NCBI RefSeq assembly: GCF_000263195.1
Contig: NC_018748.1
Span: 3,162,001-3,226,000 of the forward strand
DNA: 64,000 nucleotides
Origin: Emticicia oligotrophica DSM 17448
GTDB taxonomy: Bacteria > Bacteroidota > Bacteroidia > Cytophagales > Spirosomataceae
Reading direction: 5' to 3'
Shown: piece after piece, positions 46,093 to 55,785 of the stretch
Layout of the letters: each line of letters starts with the position of its first letter
Position numbering within the stretch: the first letter of the stretch is position 1
The notes under the pieces: model-generated
Told to the model about the DNA's origin: nothing
Database searches by the model: none
The model's input: the letters and a program-made list of their open reading frames with translations, nothing else
Made by a program: the position numbers and the translations under genes

Positions 46093-48021
46093 ATGAAAAA
46101 ACAATTACTTCTTCTATTAATCTTTTTCGCAAATTTAGCATCTGCACAACATAAGCCTTACATGCAATTTCGAGATTATCATGTTTTGTCAAATTTAGAT
46201 AGCCTCCAGCAGGTACTTAATTCGCAATTCGATAAAGCATCTAATGAATATCTAAATACTTTGATAGAATTGGAAATGAGTAGAAGATACTATTCTAATG
46301 ATTTTGGTAAAGATTTAGATAGAATAAAGAAATGTGCTTTATTAAATAAAAATAGGAACGCACTTGCAATGTGCCATTTCTTGTTTGCTGCAAAATTGGT
46401 TTTTGATGATACTGAACAGTCCTCTAAAAATGCTTTAGAAGCTTTGAAGTTCTTTACACAACAAAAAGATACCTCAGGAATAATAAATTGTAATTTTTTA
46501 TTGATTTCCTTATCAAATGAGTATCCTTCCTATTACTATGAAAGAAACAATAAGAAGAGCTATCTATTTAAAGAAGTATTTAATTATTTTGAACAAACCA
46601 GTAATGTTTGTGATAAGTTGATAATAATAACCATTTGTTTGAATTATGGACACAATTTCGGATTAACCGTCAAGGAACAATTAGAATTATATCAAAAAAG
46701 TTTAAAGCTTTTCAAAAATAATCCTCAATATAATTATCTACGTTCAAGAATTTATTATTCACTTGCCAATGTCTATTACAGAACGAAGGATAAGCATGGT
46801 AATTATAAGAAAAAGATACAATGGTGTTATTTAAAATCGTACGAGACTTTAGCTTCAAAGTATACTAGAGGTGCTGTTTCTGCTTTATCAAATTTGAGTG
46901 AAAGTTTTACATATACCAGAGAGTTTAAAAAAAGTGAAAATTATTTAAAACAAGCTATCGCTTTATACAAAGAATTAAAAATTAGTACACCTTATTTCCC
47001 ATTTATGTTATATAACCAACTTTCAAATATCCAATATGAATTAAAAGACTATAAAAATGCTTATGAAACAAGGTTGATTGTTGAAGAAGTACAGAACAGA
47101 ATCAATCAAAATTTGAAGACTAGAGAGTTAGAAGATTTATTGACAAAATATGAAACAGAGAAGAGAGATGCTGCTATTAAAAATTTAGAACTACAAAATC
47201 AGATAAGTGATGTACGATCACGGCAAAGTTATATAGTTATTATTTTAGCGTTTGTAATTATATTTATCATAAGTTTATTGCTATTCAGATTGAGTATAGT
47301 TAATAAAAACCTAAAAAAACTAACTAAAAGTCGAGATAAGCTCTTTACCATTATTTCTCATGATCTAAGAAGTCCACTTAGTTCGTACCAGCGTTATGCT
47401 GAGATTGTAAGTTATTTGGTGAGAAAAAAGCAATTCGAACGCTTGAGTACAGTACTCACACAAATAGATGAAATAGGACTACATTTAGCGGCTATGTTGA
47501 ATAATTTATTAGAGTGGGGTATTGTACAACAGAAACAAATTAGACTAAATGTTTCTACAGTCAATTCAAGTGAATTTGTGAGCAATCTACTACCAATTTA
47601 CCGACACATGGCATCGTTAAAAGAAATAAAAATTATTGAAGAAATAGAAGAATGTGAAATAAGTATAGACCAGCACATCTTAGGTTTAATAGTTAGGAAT
47701 TTGCTTGATAATGCAATCAAATATAGTGGAATAGGTGGTAAAATCTTACTTAATGGTTTTAGGCAAGGGGATTCATTTGTATTAGTGTTTAGTAATTATT
47801 GTGAAGGCATGACCGAACTTCAACAAACGAAAATAGCCTCATTGTTTAATGACGATTATGATTTTGAATTTGGAGAAGATGGTTTGGGTGTTGGTCTTTT
47901 ATTGATTAAGGAATTTGTTAAGAAAAAGGTTGCCAATATAAGGTTTACTTACGATATAGATAATTATGTAATCTTTAAAGTTGTAATACCTAATGCATTT
48001 CCGGCTAGTAGATTTAATTAA
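46093..48021 (+). CDS. TPR-containing sensor histidine kinase
   Basis: 642 aa from the ATG at 46093 (a TTG 18 codons earlier is in frame). A signal peptide (MKKQLLLLLIFFANLASAQ), a periplasmic TPR-like helical region to about residue 370, a coiled-coil, one membrane segment (VIILAFVIIFIISLLLF), then HisKA with IISHDLRSP and a HATPase domain (RNLLDNAIKYSG, GLGVGLLLIKEF). This architecture is common in Bacteroidota and pairs with LytTR regulators. A direct-repeat pair begins 10 bp past its stop. Confidence 0.9.
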   Translation: MKKQLLLLLIFFANLASAQHKPYMQFRDYHVLSNLDSLQQVLNSQFDKASNEYLNTLIELEMSRRYYSNDFGKDLDRIKKCALLNKNRNALAMCHFLFAAKLVFDDTEQSSKNALEALKFFTQQKDTSGIINCNFLLISLSNEYPSYYYERNNKKSYLFKEVFNYFEQTSNVCDKLIIITICLNYGHNFGLTVKEQLELYQKSLKLFKNNPQYNYLRSRIYYSLANVYYRTKDKHGNYKKKIQWCYLKSYETLASKYTRGAVSALSNLSESFTYTREFKKSENYLKQAIALYKELKISTPYFPFMLYNQLSNIQYELKDYKNAYETRLIVEEVQNRINQNLKTRELEDLLTKYETEKRDAAIKNLELQNQISDVRSRQSYIVIILAFVIIFIISLLLFRLSIVNKNLKKLTKSRDKLFTIISHDLRSPLSSYQRYAEIVSYLVRKKQFERLSTVLTQIDEIGLHLAAMLNNLLEWGIVQQKQIRLNVSTVNSSEFVSNLLPIYRHMASLKEIKIIEEIEECEISIDQHILGLIVRNLLDNAIKYSGIGGKILLNGFRQGDSFVLVFSNYCEGMTELQQTKIASLFNDDYDFEFGEDGLGVGLLLIKEFVKKKVANIRFTYDIDNYVIFKVVIPNAFPASRFN

Positions 48022-48030
48022 ATCGATTGC

Positions 48031-48059
48031 TTTGTCACCTTTGCCTGCATTTTGTCACC
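48031..48059 (+). promoter_or_regulatory. LytTR-like direct repeat, pair 3
   Basis: Two perfect copies of TTTGTCACC at 48031-48039 and 48051-48059, 20 bp apart. CGAAAGTG lies about 40 bp further on, then the candidate small RNA at 48131. Confidence 0.65.
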
Positions 48060-48130
48060 TTATGTATTGATGATATGAGGTAATATTGTTCGAAAGTGTT
48101 TTACTTTGCTTCTGTAATTTAGTATTACAA

Positions 48131-48230
48131 AAACTTTCATAATTTTTATGAAAGTTTCACTCAATAGTAATTGAACATGGAGATAAGCACTGCTCCTGCT
48201 CTCTGTGCTTGCTTATCTCCAATGTTTTTT
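48131..48230 (+). ncRNA. Candidate small RNA / leader, family copy 1
   Basis: Hairpin 1 has perfect 12-bp arms (48131-48142 and 48146-48157, AAACTTTCATAA/TTATGAAAGTTT). The linker is CACTCAATAGTAATTGAACA. Hairpin 2 has 11-bp arms GGAGATAAGCA (48179-48189) and TGCTTATCTCC (48210-48220), followed by TTTTTT. It starts about 80 bp after the second repeat of pair 3. No reading frame is present. Two relatives lie at about 48776 and 55583. Structure and layout are seen; expression is inferred. Confidence 0.55.
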
Positions 48231-48688
48231 AGTACTCCAAATATAATTTTTTCAATAATTCTCCAAAATGTTAGTTTACGTTACATATATTAGGCATTCA
48301 TTTTGAATATTCTTCTTTCGTTTCTAATGTTATAAGTTTACACACAAATAAGCAAGATATGAATTATAGATGAATTCTATGAATTTATTAAAAAAAAACA
48401 ACATATTATTACTTAAGATTATTTGCAAGAATTTTGTGAGTTAATAGACTTAAAGCTTCTTTGCTTTTGGTGTTTTATCAATAATAATATTGGTAATCTT
48501 GTTTTTGTGGTTGAATCATTCATCTTCAAAATGTCTTATCAAGCTAGAGGCTGAACATGGGACTATTCCAAAATTCGTAGTGTTTGTACAGATTTAATAC
48601 TTTATCTTTATTTATATTTTTTTATTTTACCAAATTAAAAAATCCCTTCAATCATAATATTTAGTAATATTTGTTTTAGAATATACAC

Positions 48689-48738
48689 TTTATAACCATT
48701 GAGTGTATTTTATAACCCCCGCGTGGCAGTTTATAAAA
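48689..48738 (+). promoter_or_regulatory. LytTR-like direct repeat, pair 4 plus third copy
   Basis: TTTATAACC at 48689-48697 and 48709-48717 (20 bp apart), with a weaker TTTATAAAA at 48730-48738. A TTGG lies 43 bp past the second repeat start. Confidence 0.6.
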
Positions 48739-48775
48739 GTTTGGATAAAAATTGGCTTAATAAAAACAATAAAGA

Positions 48776-48887
48776 TCTTTACATAACTCCTTGTGTAGAG
48801 ATTCACTCAATAGTAATTAAACACAGGGATAAACACAGTATAAGAGGCTTGTTTATCCTAAGTGTTTCAAACATCTTCATTTTTTTT
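48776..48887 (+). ncRNA. Candidate small RNA / leader, family copy 2
   Basis: Hairpin 1 TCTTTACA (48776-48783) / TGTAGAGA (48794-48801, one G-U), then the linker CACTCAATAGTAATTAAACA, nearly identical to copy 1, and hairpin 2 GGATAAACA (48827-48835) / TGTTTATCC (48850-48858), with a T-run at 48881-48887. The stems differ in sequence from copy 1 but pair, so structure is conserved by compensatory change. Confidence 0.55.
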
Positions 48888-48939
48888 GGCACACTTATTG
48901 CCAAGCCGTTTTTTTTTAGCCGACTTTTTTAAGTCGGCC
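48886..48939 (+). other. Conserved TGGCAC-N5-TTG element followed by strong hairpin
   Basis: TTGGCA (48886-48891) / TGCCAA (48899-48904) with TGGCACacttaTTGCC, and then GCCGACTT...AAGTCGGC near 48920-48938. TGGCAC-N5-TTG recurs at 55693, in both cases exactly 64 bp before a direct-repeat pair. It may be a sigma-54-type promoter or a terminator tail of the preceding small RNA; undecided. Confidence 0.4.
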
Positions 48940-48950
48940 TGTATTTATTT

Positions 48951-48979
48951 TTTATAACCTTCACCTGTAGTTTGTCACC
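48951..48979 (+). promoter_or_regulatory. LytTR-like direct repeat, pair 5, upstream of the 1849-aa gene
   Basis: TTTATAACC (48951-48959) and TTTGTCACC (48971-48979), 20 bp apart; TCAAAGTGG follows 40 bp downstream. The adhesin gene starts about 650 bp further, with no supported gene between (two 77-codon frames at 48699 and 49174 look non-coding). Confidence 0.6.
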
Positions 48980-49629
48980 AATGTATTAAGTCTATTCGTA
49001 GTCATGGTCTCAAAGTGGATATTGATTTAAGAAATTGCCTAAAACATTTAATTCTTAATTCTGAAATTTTCTTTTGAATTGAATAAAATGTAGGTTTTAT
49101 GTTACTACCAATGTTTTTATTAATTGGTTGTTGGCATAGTAGTTATAAATAGCAATGATTAAATTAAAGAAAAATGAGAGATTTATTTATAATGACTCAG
49201 GTCTGTGAGATACTATATTATTCTAATTATCAAAGATATTTATTAATAAACCGCCTTTGGGGCAAGTACAATTTAAAATATCAATATCTTCATTTATACA
49301 ATTCAATCAGGGTATTATTTAGCATCAAAGAGAATAATTTTTTCGAAAGAATTAATAAAAGACAGCCTATTAAATGGTTTTTTGTAGACTTCGAAGATTC
49401 TTCCTAATGAAATGATTGTAATAAGTCAATTACAAAACTAATACTAAACTAGCCATAGAGAATTTAATTGTCATTTCCTTTTACTCATCTACAAAGAAGG
49501 GTATTCCCATAATTCTCAAAAGTATCATATCGCATTTTTAATAGTATCTGGGATAGATATCAATGATACTTATTTTTCTCGTGGTCAATTTCGCAAATTA
49601 AAATAATCATAAACCAAAATAGTAAAAAA

Positions 49630-52600
49630 ATGAAACAACAATTTACAAGCAACAAGGTTCGAAAGTTCCATGTTGGGATGCTCCTTGTTCTAATTGGATG
49701 TCTGACAACCATGAAGCTACAAGCTCAGAGCCCCGGCGGGATTTCCTCCGGTCTTGCTGGTTGGTGGAAGGCCAATCAAGGTGCTACAACAACGACATGG
49801 GCTGACGCAAGTGGAAAGGGTAGAAATGCAAAGCAGGGTAGTGGATTTACTGGAGTGACAATTAATCCAAACATTGCTAATTATAACCCTGCTTATGTTA
49901 TGGGTTCAAATACAGTATGGTATTATGACCCTAAACCTATTTACCCTCAAGGAGTAGGTTATAATAAAATGACTGTTTTCGGGGTTGGACTTACCCCAGC
50001 AGGTAAACGTACTACTTTTTGGGGAGAGGTTGGGGGATCATGTAGTCGCTCACTTTTAATGAAAAATGATAATGACTACATTTATTTTGATGCACCATAT
50101 TCACACCAAATTTCTAAACAAAATACTATTTCAAATAGGACCCAAATATTGCTTGGGAAGAGAGATGATAAATTAGGATGGCTTTATCAAGATGGACTTC
50201 AAGTAGCTAGTGCAACTAACTTTAATAATCTTGCATGTTACTCGGGTACAAATGAAACATCGTACTATAATCGCTTATTTGCCTCTTGGGATAATTATCA
50301 CTCTACTGATGGTAATATATCAGAGATAATTGTTTATACAACCGCGTTAACAGATGCACAAATGGCACAAGTACAAAGTTACTTAGCTATTAAATATGGT
50401 ATTACTTTGGATGCTTCTGTTGGAGACTATTTAGCATCTGATGGATCAGTAATTTATGCACGTGGAGGCAGTTTATTCCCATATACAACTTATATTAATA
50501 ATATTGCAGGTGTTGGGCGTGATGATGGTTCAGGATTAGAACAACGCCAGTCAACATCAAATATTGTAGGAATTCCTCAATTGATAATTTCAAATGACGA
50601 ATTAGGTGTTTCTACTTCCAATAGTAATAACAACGGAAACTTTTCAGCTGATTTAAGTTTTTTAGTATGGGGCGATGATGGCGGGGCAATGGCTCAACAA
50701 TCAAATGATGTACCTGCCTTATACAGCGGTTCAAAAAGATTGTCACGAGAATGGATGGCACAAAGTGTAAACCATGGGTCTGATGCTGTTACACTACAAA
50801 TTGATTTGAACAGTGCATTAGATGCAGGTGTGAATGCAAGTCGATTAAAACTAATGATTGATACTGACGGTAATGGAAACTTTACAGATGGTGATATTGT
50901 GTATGTAGATTGTTCATCTTTGTCTGGCGGGATTGCTACTTTTAATAACGTACAGTTCCCAGATGGAGTAACCACCTTTACTATTTTGACGAGTGCATTA
51001 AAAGGTGGCTTAACTTTAGGAGATTGTTCAACTTCAACGGTTGTTTCTTCGGCGAGTAGTGCGGCAGGTATTAAAAAATTATATGCAAATAATACTAATC
51101 AAACTGCCTTTTTGAAAGTACCCATCAAAACAAATTTAACTGGACCCATTACAGTTAAAATCTCAGGAGACCCTACAATAACATTGAACGGTACAAGTCC
51201 TTACCAAACAACACTTATTACTAATCAAAACTTTATTTATATACCTATTAAATATAATGGTACTGGTACCGCTTCAACGAGAAGTATAATTATTGAAACT
51301 CCTAATAGTGGTAGCGATATCACGAGCCTTACAACTGCTACCTGTAACGCCCCAGTTCCTATAAACTTGCCACCATCAACATTTACACTAAACTGTACTG
51401 GTGCAATTTTTTCACCAGCAAACTATACTCAAAATACAAGTAAAAAAGGTTTTATTCGTGTTAATTTAGGCAGTGCAACTGCGGGGACAGATACACTCAA
51501 AATAAGTTCTTCACCAGTAGGCTTTTCAATAGACCCAGCGGCCTCAGGCTATGTTTCAGGTGTGCCAGGGCAGTCGGTTGTGATAACAGCAGGCCAAACC
51601 TCGATTGACATTCCAATTGAATTTACTGGTACAACATCAGGCTTACATACAATTACGATAAGTGATACACACGGGGCTTCTTGTACTACAACTAATACGG
51701 TTCTAGCACCCAAAGCAGTATATAATTTTGGAGATTGTAGTACAGCAACTATTACTCCTGGAACAACAGATTCACCTTTAAAAGCTGATGGTACAAACCA
51801 AATTACATCTATGGTAATACCTATAACTGTTACGACTCCAGGGTTAGATACTTTACAGTTAACAGGGACCGGTTTTACCCCTACTTCTTATCCAGTTAAT
51901 TTGACAGCAGGCCAAACATCAATTACAATTCCATTAACTTTCAATGGATCAAATGCTGATGTACCTGCGGATCCATCTGACCCCACACCACAAGGTACTA
52001 CACCAATAAATGTGGCCTCTCTGATTGCAGGAAATGCTTGTGATGTAACTGCATTTATTGAAGCCAAATCAGCAGTTGTTCAGTCAATGGATTGTGTTGG
52101 TGCTACCCAAAGTGGCTCATTTACAGCTAATGGCGTTACAGGTCAAATTGGATACATTATGATGCCCGTAACTGTAACAGAGGCAGGTTATATACACTTT
52201 ACATTGAGTGGTGATAGCCGATTCAAAATGAGTCCAAGCCCTCAAACGGTTATAGCACCTGCTGGAACAAATATTTTGAAAATTAAAGTGATTTATAATG
52301 GTGCATCTCAAGCCGGAACAGCAAATGTCACATTGTCGGCAAAAGAGATTTTGGGGACTACTTGCCCAGTTACATTAACTATTGATAATACAGTAGGAGA
52401 GTTTACAATGAATTGTAATGGTAATGTATTAACAGTAACACCGGCAACTGGTAGTGATTTTTATAATGATGGTAGCAACCAAAATGGAACAATTGCTATA
52501 CCAATTACTGTAACCAAAGCAGGTAATGTAACCTTTACATTGTCAGGTTCAACAAACATGAAAACGAATCCATCTCCATATTCTACTTCAGTTACAGTTG

Positions 52601-55179
52601 GACAAACTACTTTAAATATACCTGTAATCTATAATGGGGCAGGTGCTGCAGATGTTGTTCAGACAGTCCAGATTAATTCTGCAATGGCTTCTCAAGGTGC
52701 ATGCTCGGCAAATTACACACCAATTGTTAGAGCTGGAACATTTAAGTGGGGTAATTGTTCAAATTCTACAGTTACTTATCCAACAACTTTGGGTGGGTTC
52801 CAAGCTAATAATACCACACAGACAGGATCAATGCAAATTCCAATTACCAATGCAACTGCAGGACCTGTATCATTAAGTTTAACTTCACCAGGTTTTACTA
52901 CAAATCCAAATCCTTTTGTAGTTACACTAACCGCAGGACAGACGGTTATCAATGTGCCATTTACTTATGATGGAACTGGTCAATCTGGTGGACGAGTGCT
53001 TACGGCAACATCTACAAATGCAACAAACAATTCAACCGCACCTTGTTCTCCTCAAGTAAATATTGTATCAGACCAAGGTATAATAACATTTGGTAATTGT
53101 TCTGCTGCTACCTCTACTGGTTACTTAGTTGCAAATACTACACCTTTGCAAGAGGGAACCATCACATTGCCAATCACAGCCAGTAAATCAGGCCCTGTTA
53201 CTTTTAATTTGACTGGCACTAACTTTGTAATGAAAGAAAATCCTTTTGTTAGAGATGTTGTAGCTGGGGTTACTACAAGTGTTACTATTCCATTTTATTA
53301 TGATGGATTAGGGGCTGCCAGTTTTCGTACTTTAACAGTAACTTCTCCTACTAATAATGGTTCAAGTTCATGTTTGCCAACAATAAAAGTTTGGTCTGCT
53401 TATGCAAGTTATTCTTTAAGTTGTGGAAGTAGTGTTATAAGTGCAGTAGCAACATTGGGTAAATTCCAAGCAGGGGGGGGCGTCGGACAAACAGGAACCA
53501 TAACAATCCCAATAAATGTTACTCAAAATGGATCTGCTTCATTTTATGTGGTTGGTTCAGGCTTTAATTCAAATCCTGTGCCTTTTATTACAGATTTAAC
53601 AGTGGGTCAAACTTCAGTTTCAATTCCAGTTGTATATGATGGTTCTGGTGTAGGGCGTACTCAGCAGTTGGCTGTAACGCAAAGCCCAGGTTCTCAGTCT
53701 TGTACAAATATTACGGCTAATGTTGTGGGGGTAACAACTCCTATTGTTGTATCAAATCCCAACCCAATAGTAGCAGGGCAGCAAACTACCTTTACGATGA
53801 CAGGTTGTGATTCTCCAGGAATAATTTCTTGGTATAACAATGGTGTGTTGATATCTGGTGCTACAAATAGTACATTAGTAGTAATTCCTGCGGTAGGTGA
53901 TAGCTATACAGCTATATGTACAGTAAATGGAGTGCCAAGTTCGCCATCTACGCCAGTAACTGTACCACCTCTTGCACCAACGGTCACAACAAGCCCTAAT
54001 CCAGTAGTTGCTAATCAACAAACTACGTTTACATCAACAGGTTGTAATGCCCCAGGAGTAGTTTCGTGGTATAGAAATGGCGTTCTTATATCGGGAGCAA
54101 CAAACAGCCAATATGTAGTAATTCCTTCTGCAGGTGAAAGTTATACCTCGGTATGTACTGTTAATGGTGTCTCAAGTGCTCAATCAACTCCAGTTATTGT
54201 ACCGCAAGAAGGGCCAGTAATTACAACAAATCCTAATCCAATAGTGGCTGGACAACCTACAACATTTACAGCAACAGGATGTGCAGGAACTGTCTCGTGG
54301 TATAAAAATGGCGTACTTATTTCTGGAGCTAATCTTTCAACTTATGGGCCTGTTACCGTACAATCAGGTGAAAGTTATACATCAGTATGTACAGTAAATG
54401 GAGTACCAAGCTCACCATCTACTCCAGTGATTATACCAAGTGCAACAAGTAGTTCGCTAAGTATGAAAGTATTCCTACAAGGACCTTTGTCAGGAACAAG
54501 CATGACAACTATTTTAAGCACACCACCACAACAACAACCTGGGGCTCAAATTCTGCTTCCAACTAGTGATCCTTACGGTAAAGGGGCAATTGCAACTAAC
54601 ACTACCTTAGTAACGGATTGGGTTTTAGTAGAGTTGAGAAACGGAACAAATGGTTCTAATATAGTTGAAAGTGTAGCGGCACTTTTATCAAGTGATGGCA
54701 CTATACGAAACCCAGATGGCACAACACCATTGAAGTTTGTCACAACATCAGGTAATTATTATGTTGCAGTACGTCATCGTAATCACTTGGGTGTTATGAC
54801 TCAAAGTCCAGTAGCTATAAGTTCAACAGCTCAAAGTATTGATTTTACATCTCCAAGTACACCTACGTTTGGTACAAATGCACAAAAAGTTGTAGGCTCA
54901 GTGATGGCAATGTGGGCTGGTAATGCAACAGGTATTAATAGTGCTAGCCCAGATAAGGTTTCTTATACAGGTTTAGGGTCTGATTTGTCTGCATTAAAAA
55001 ATGTAATCGGATCAAATCTGACACAATCTATAAGTGGATATTTAAATGCTGATTTGAACTTAGACGGCAGAGTAAATTATACAGGATTGGGAACAGATTT
55101 ATCAGTGCTCAAAGGAGTACTAAATCAAGTTCCGGGTAATGTGTTGGGTTTAACTTATACTTTAACCCAAACTTTTTGA
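49630..55179 (+). CDS. Giant secreted repeat protein (adhesin-like) with dockerin-like C-terminus
   Basis: 1849 aa. Signal peptide (to about residue 33, ending LQAQS), a concanavalin/LamG-like domain about 35-255 (GLAGWWKANQGATTTTWADASG, YLAIKYGITLD), a region of the DUF8202 type (IAGVGRDDGSGLEQRQS), about nine tandem roughly 100-residue modules ending in GQTs-iPv-YdG patterns (about 460-1370), three Ig-like repeats (from about 1374; NPNPIVAGQQTTF, SWYNNGVLISGA), then a C-terminal block from residue 1612 (MKVFLQGPLSG) with a Ca-binding-like NADLNLDGRVNYTG. Probably surface-exposed, binding glycans or cells. The C-terminal block is shared with the next gene. Confidence 0.88.
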   Translation: MKQQFTSNKVRKFHVGMLLVLIGCLTTMKLQAQSPGGISSGLAGWWKANQGATTTTWADASGKGRNAKQGSGFTGVTINPNIANYNPAYVMGSNTVWYYDPKPIYPQGVGYNKMTVFGVGLTPAGKRTTFWGEVGGSCSRSLLMKNDNDYIYFDAPYSHQISKQNTISNRTQILLGKRDDKLGWLYQDGLQVASATNFNNLACYSGTNETSYYNRLFASWDNYHSTDGNISEIIVYTTALTDAQMAQVQSYLAIKYGITLDASVGDYLASDGSVIYARGGSLFPYTTYINNIAGVGRDDGSGLEQRQSTSNIVGIPQLIISNDELGVSTSNSNNNGNFSADLSFLVWGDDGGAMAQQSNDVPALYSGSKRLSREWMAQSVNHGSDAVTLQIDLNSALDAGVNASRLKLMIDTDGNGNFTDGDIVYVDCSSLSGGIATFNNVQFPDGVTTFTILTSALKGGLTLGDCSTSTVVSSASSAAGIKKLYANNTNQTAFLKVPIKTNLTGPITVKISGDPTITLNGTSPYQTTLITNQNFIYIPIKYNGTGTASTRSIIIETPNSGSDITSLTTATCNAPVPINLPPSTFTLNCTGAIFSPANYTQNTSKKGFIRVNLGSATAGTDTLKISSSPVGFSIDPAASGYVSGVPGQSVVITAGQTSIDIPIEFTGTTSGLHTITISDTHGASCTTTNTVLAPKAVYNFGDCSTATITPGTTDSPLKADGTNQITSMVIPITVTTPGLDTLQLTGTGFTPTSYPVNLTAGQTSITIPLTFNGSNADVPADPSDPTPQGTTPINVASLIAGNACDVTAFIEAKSAVVQSMDCVGATQSGSFTANGVTGQIGYIMMPVTVTEAGYIHFTLSGDSRFKMSPSPQTVIAPAGTNILKIKVIYNGASQAGTANVTLSAKEILGTTCPVTLTIDNTVGEFTMNCNGNVLTVTPATGSDFYNDGSNQNGTIAIPITVTKAGNVTFTLSGSTNMKTNPSPYSTSVTVGQTTLNIPVIYNGAGAADVVQTVQINSAMASQGACSANYTPIVRAGTFKWGNCSNSTVTYPTTLGGFQANNTTQTGSMQIPITNATAGPVSLSLTSPGFTTNPNPFVVTLTAGQTVINVPFTYDGTGQSGGRVLTATSTNATNNSTAPCSPQVNIVSDQGIITFGNCSAATSTGYLVANTTPLQEGTITLPITASKSGPVTFNLTGTNFVMKENPFVRDVVAGVTTSVTIPFYYDGLGAASFRTLTVTSPTNNGSSSCLPTIKVWSAYASYSLSCGSSVISAVATLGKFQAGGGVGQTGTITIPINVTQNGSASFYVVGSGFNSNPVPFITDLTVGQTSVSIPVVYDGSGVGRTQQLAVTQSPGSQSCTNITANVVGVTTPIVVSNPNPIVAGQQTTFTMTGCDSPGIISWYNNGVLISGATNSTLVVIPAVGDSYTAICTVNGVPSSPSTPVTVPPLAPTVTTSPNPVVANQQTTFTSTGCNAPGVVSWYRNGVLISGATNSQYVVIPSAGESYTSVCTVNGVSSAQSTPVIVPQEGPVITTNPNPIVAGQPTTFTATGCAGTVSWYKNGVLISGANLSTYGPVTVQSGESYTSVCTVNGVPSSPSTPVIIPSATSSSLSMKVFLQGPLSGTSMTTILSTPPQQQPGAQILLPTSDPYGKGAIATNTTLVTDWVLVELRNGTNGSNIVESVAALLSSDGTIRNPDGTTPLKFVTTSGNYYVAVRHRNHLGVMTQSPVAISSTAQSIDFTSPSTPTFGTNAQKVVGSVMAMWAGNATGINSASPDKVSYTGLGSDLSALKNVIGSNLTQSISGYLNADLNLDGRVNYTGLGTDLSVLKGVLNQVPGNVLGLTYTLTQTF

Positions 55180-55259
55180 TCTTAATGAAAGTATGAGTCA
55201 TCTCTACTTTTCAAAAGACACCAATTAAGTTTTATATATTTTACTCAAACATTATGTTT

Positions 55260-55311
55260 AGTTCCGTAAGAACGCACCACATATTTCTAAATATGGCGTT
55301 TTTACGGAACT
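55260..55311 (+). terminator. Strong hairpin terminator after the 1849-aa gene
   Basis: GTTCCGTAAgAACGC pairs with GCGTTtTTACGGAAC across a short A/T loop, about 80 bp past the stop; a short T-containing tail follows. Confidence 0.75.
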
Positions 55312-55492
55312 TTAATAGCACATTTAGATTTTTCACTAAGCCACGAATTTTTCATTTCCAACACAATTAACATTATTCTGTATTTTATCGATTATTATAA
55401 GCATTTCATTACCATAATCTGTGGTTTTAAATCTGTTTTATCAAAATGGACTAAAAATAGCTAGCTCTAGTTTTTTATCAATATCTGTTTAT

Positions 55493-55521
55493 TTTATAAC
55501 CATAGTATGTAGTTTGTAACC
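55493..55521 (+). promoter_or_regulatory. LytTR-like direct repeat, pair 6
   Basis: TTTATAACC (55493-55501) and TTTGTAACC (55513-55521), 20 bp apart; AAAAATGG lies about 40 bp downstream. Confidence 0.6.
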
Positions 55522-55582
55522 ATAATTTGATGTAGTTATTCTGAGTGGCTTAAAAATGGCTTTTTAAATAATATAAAACTTT

Positions 55583-55682
55583 TCACATTACAAAGTATGT
55601 AATGGTGAGATCTAGAGTAATCATACATGTGGGCAAATACAGAAATTTGAGTTTATTTCGCCCCATGTTTCTAAAATTTTTC
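55583..55682 (+). ncRNA. Candidate small RNA / leader, family copy 3
   Basis: Hairpin 1 TCACATTAC (55583-55591) / GTAATGGTGA (55599-55608), linker containing AGTAATCATACATG (compare AGTAATTGAACATG in copy 1), hairpin 2 CATGTGGGCAAAT (55626-55638) / ATTTCGCCCCATG (55655-55667, one mismatch), then a T-rich tail. It lies 70 bp after the second repeat of pair 6, as in copies 1 and 2. Confidence 0.5.
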
Positions 55683-55692
55683 TCATGTTTTT

Positions 55693-55707
55693 TGGCACAT
55701 TTATTGA
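55693..55707 (+). other. Conserved TGGCAC-N5-TTG element, second copy
   Basis: TGGCACATTTATTGA, 64 bp before pair 7, the same distance as the copy at 48887 from pair 5. Unlike that copy it does not form a hairpin, which favours a recognition motif over a terminator. Confidence 0.4.
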
Positions 55708-55756
55708 TAGGAGGGGATGGCTTTTTTACAAACAGGCGTGCATAAATAAATTGCTT

Positions 55757-55785
55757 TTTGTAACCATGACTTGTTGTTCGCCACC
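55757..55785 (+). promoter_or_regulatory. LytTR-like direct repeat, pair 7, upstream of the 1976-aa gene
   Basis: TTTGTAACC (55757-55765) and TTCGCCACC (55777-55785), 20 bp apart; TTCAAAATGGC follows 40 bp downstream. The gene begins about 800 bp later; the stretch holds only tiny open frames (56026-56175, 49 aa; 56325-56504, 59 aa) that I do not call genes. Confidence 0.55.

Noticed and set aside
48699-48932. 77-codon plus-strand frame
   Set aside because: It runs through the direct repeats and both hairpins of the small-RNA candidate; no protein-like features.
49174-49407. 77-codon plus-strand frame before the 1849-aa gene
   Set aside because: Rich in Tyr/Asn/Leu as expected of AT-rich non-coding DNA, with no recognisable domain or ribosome binding site.
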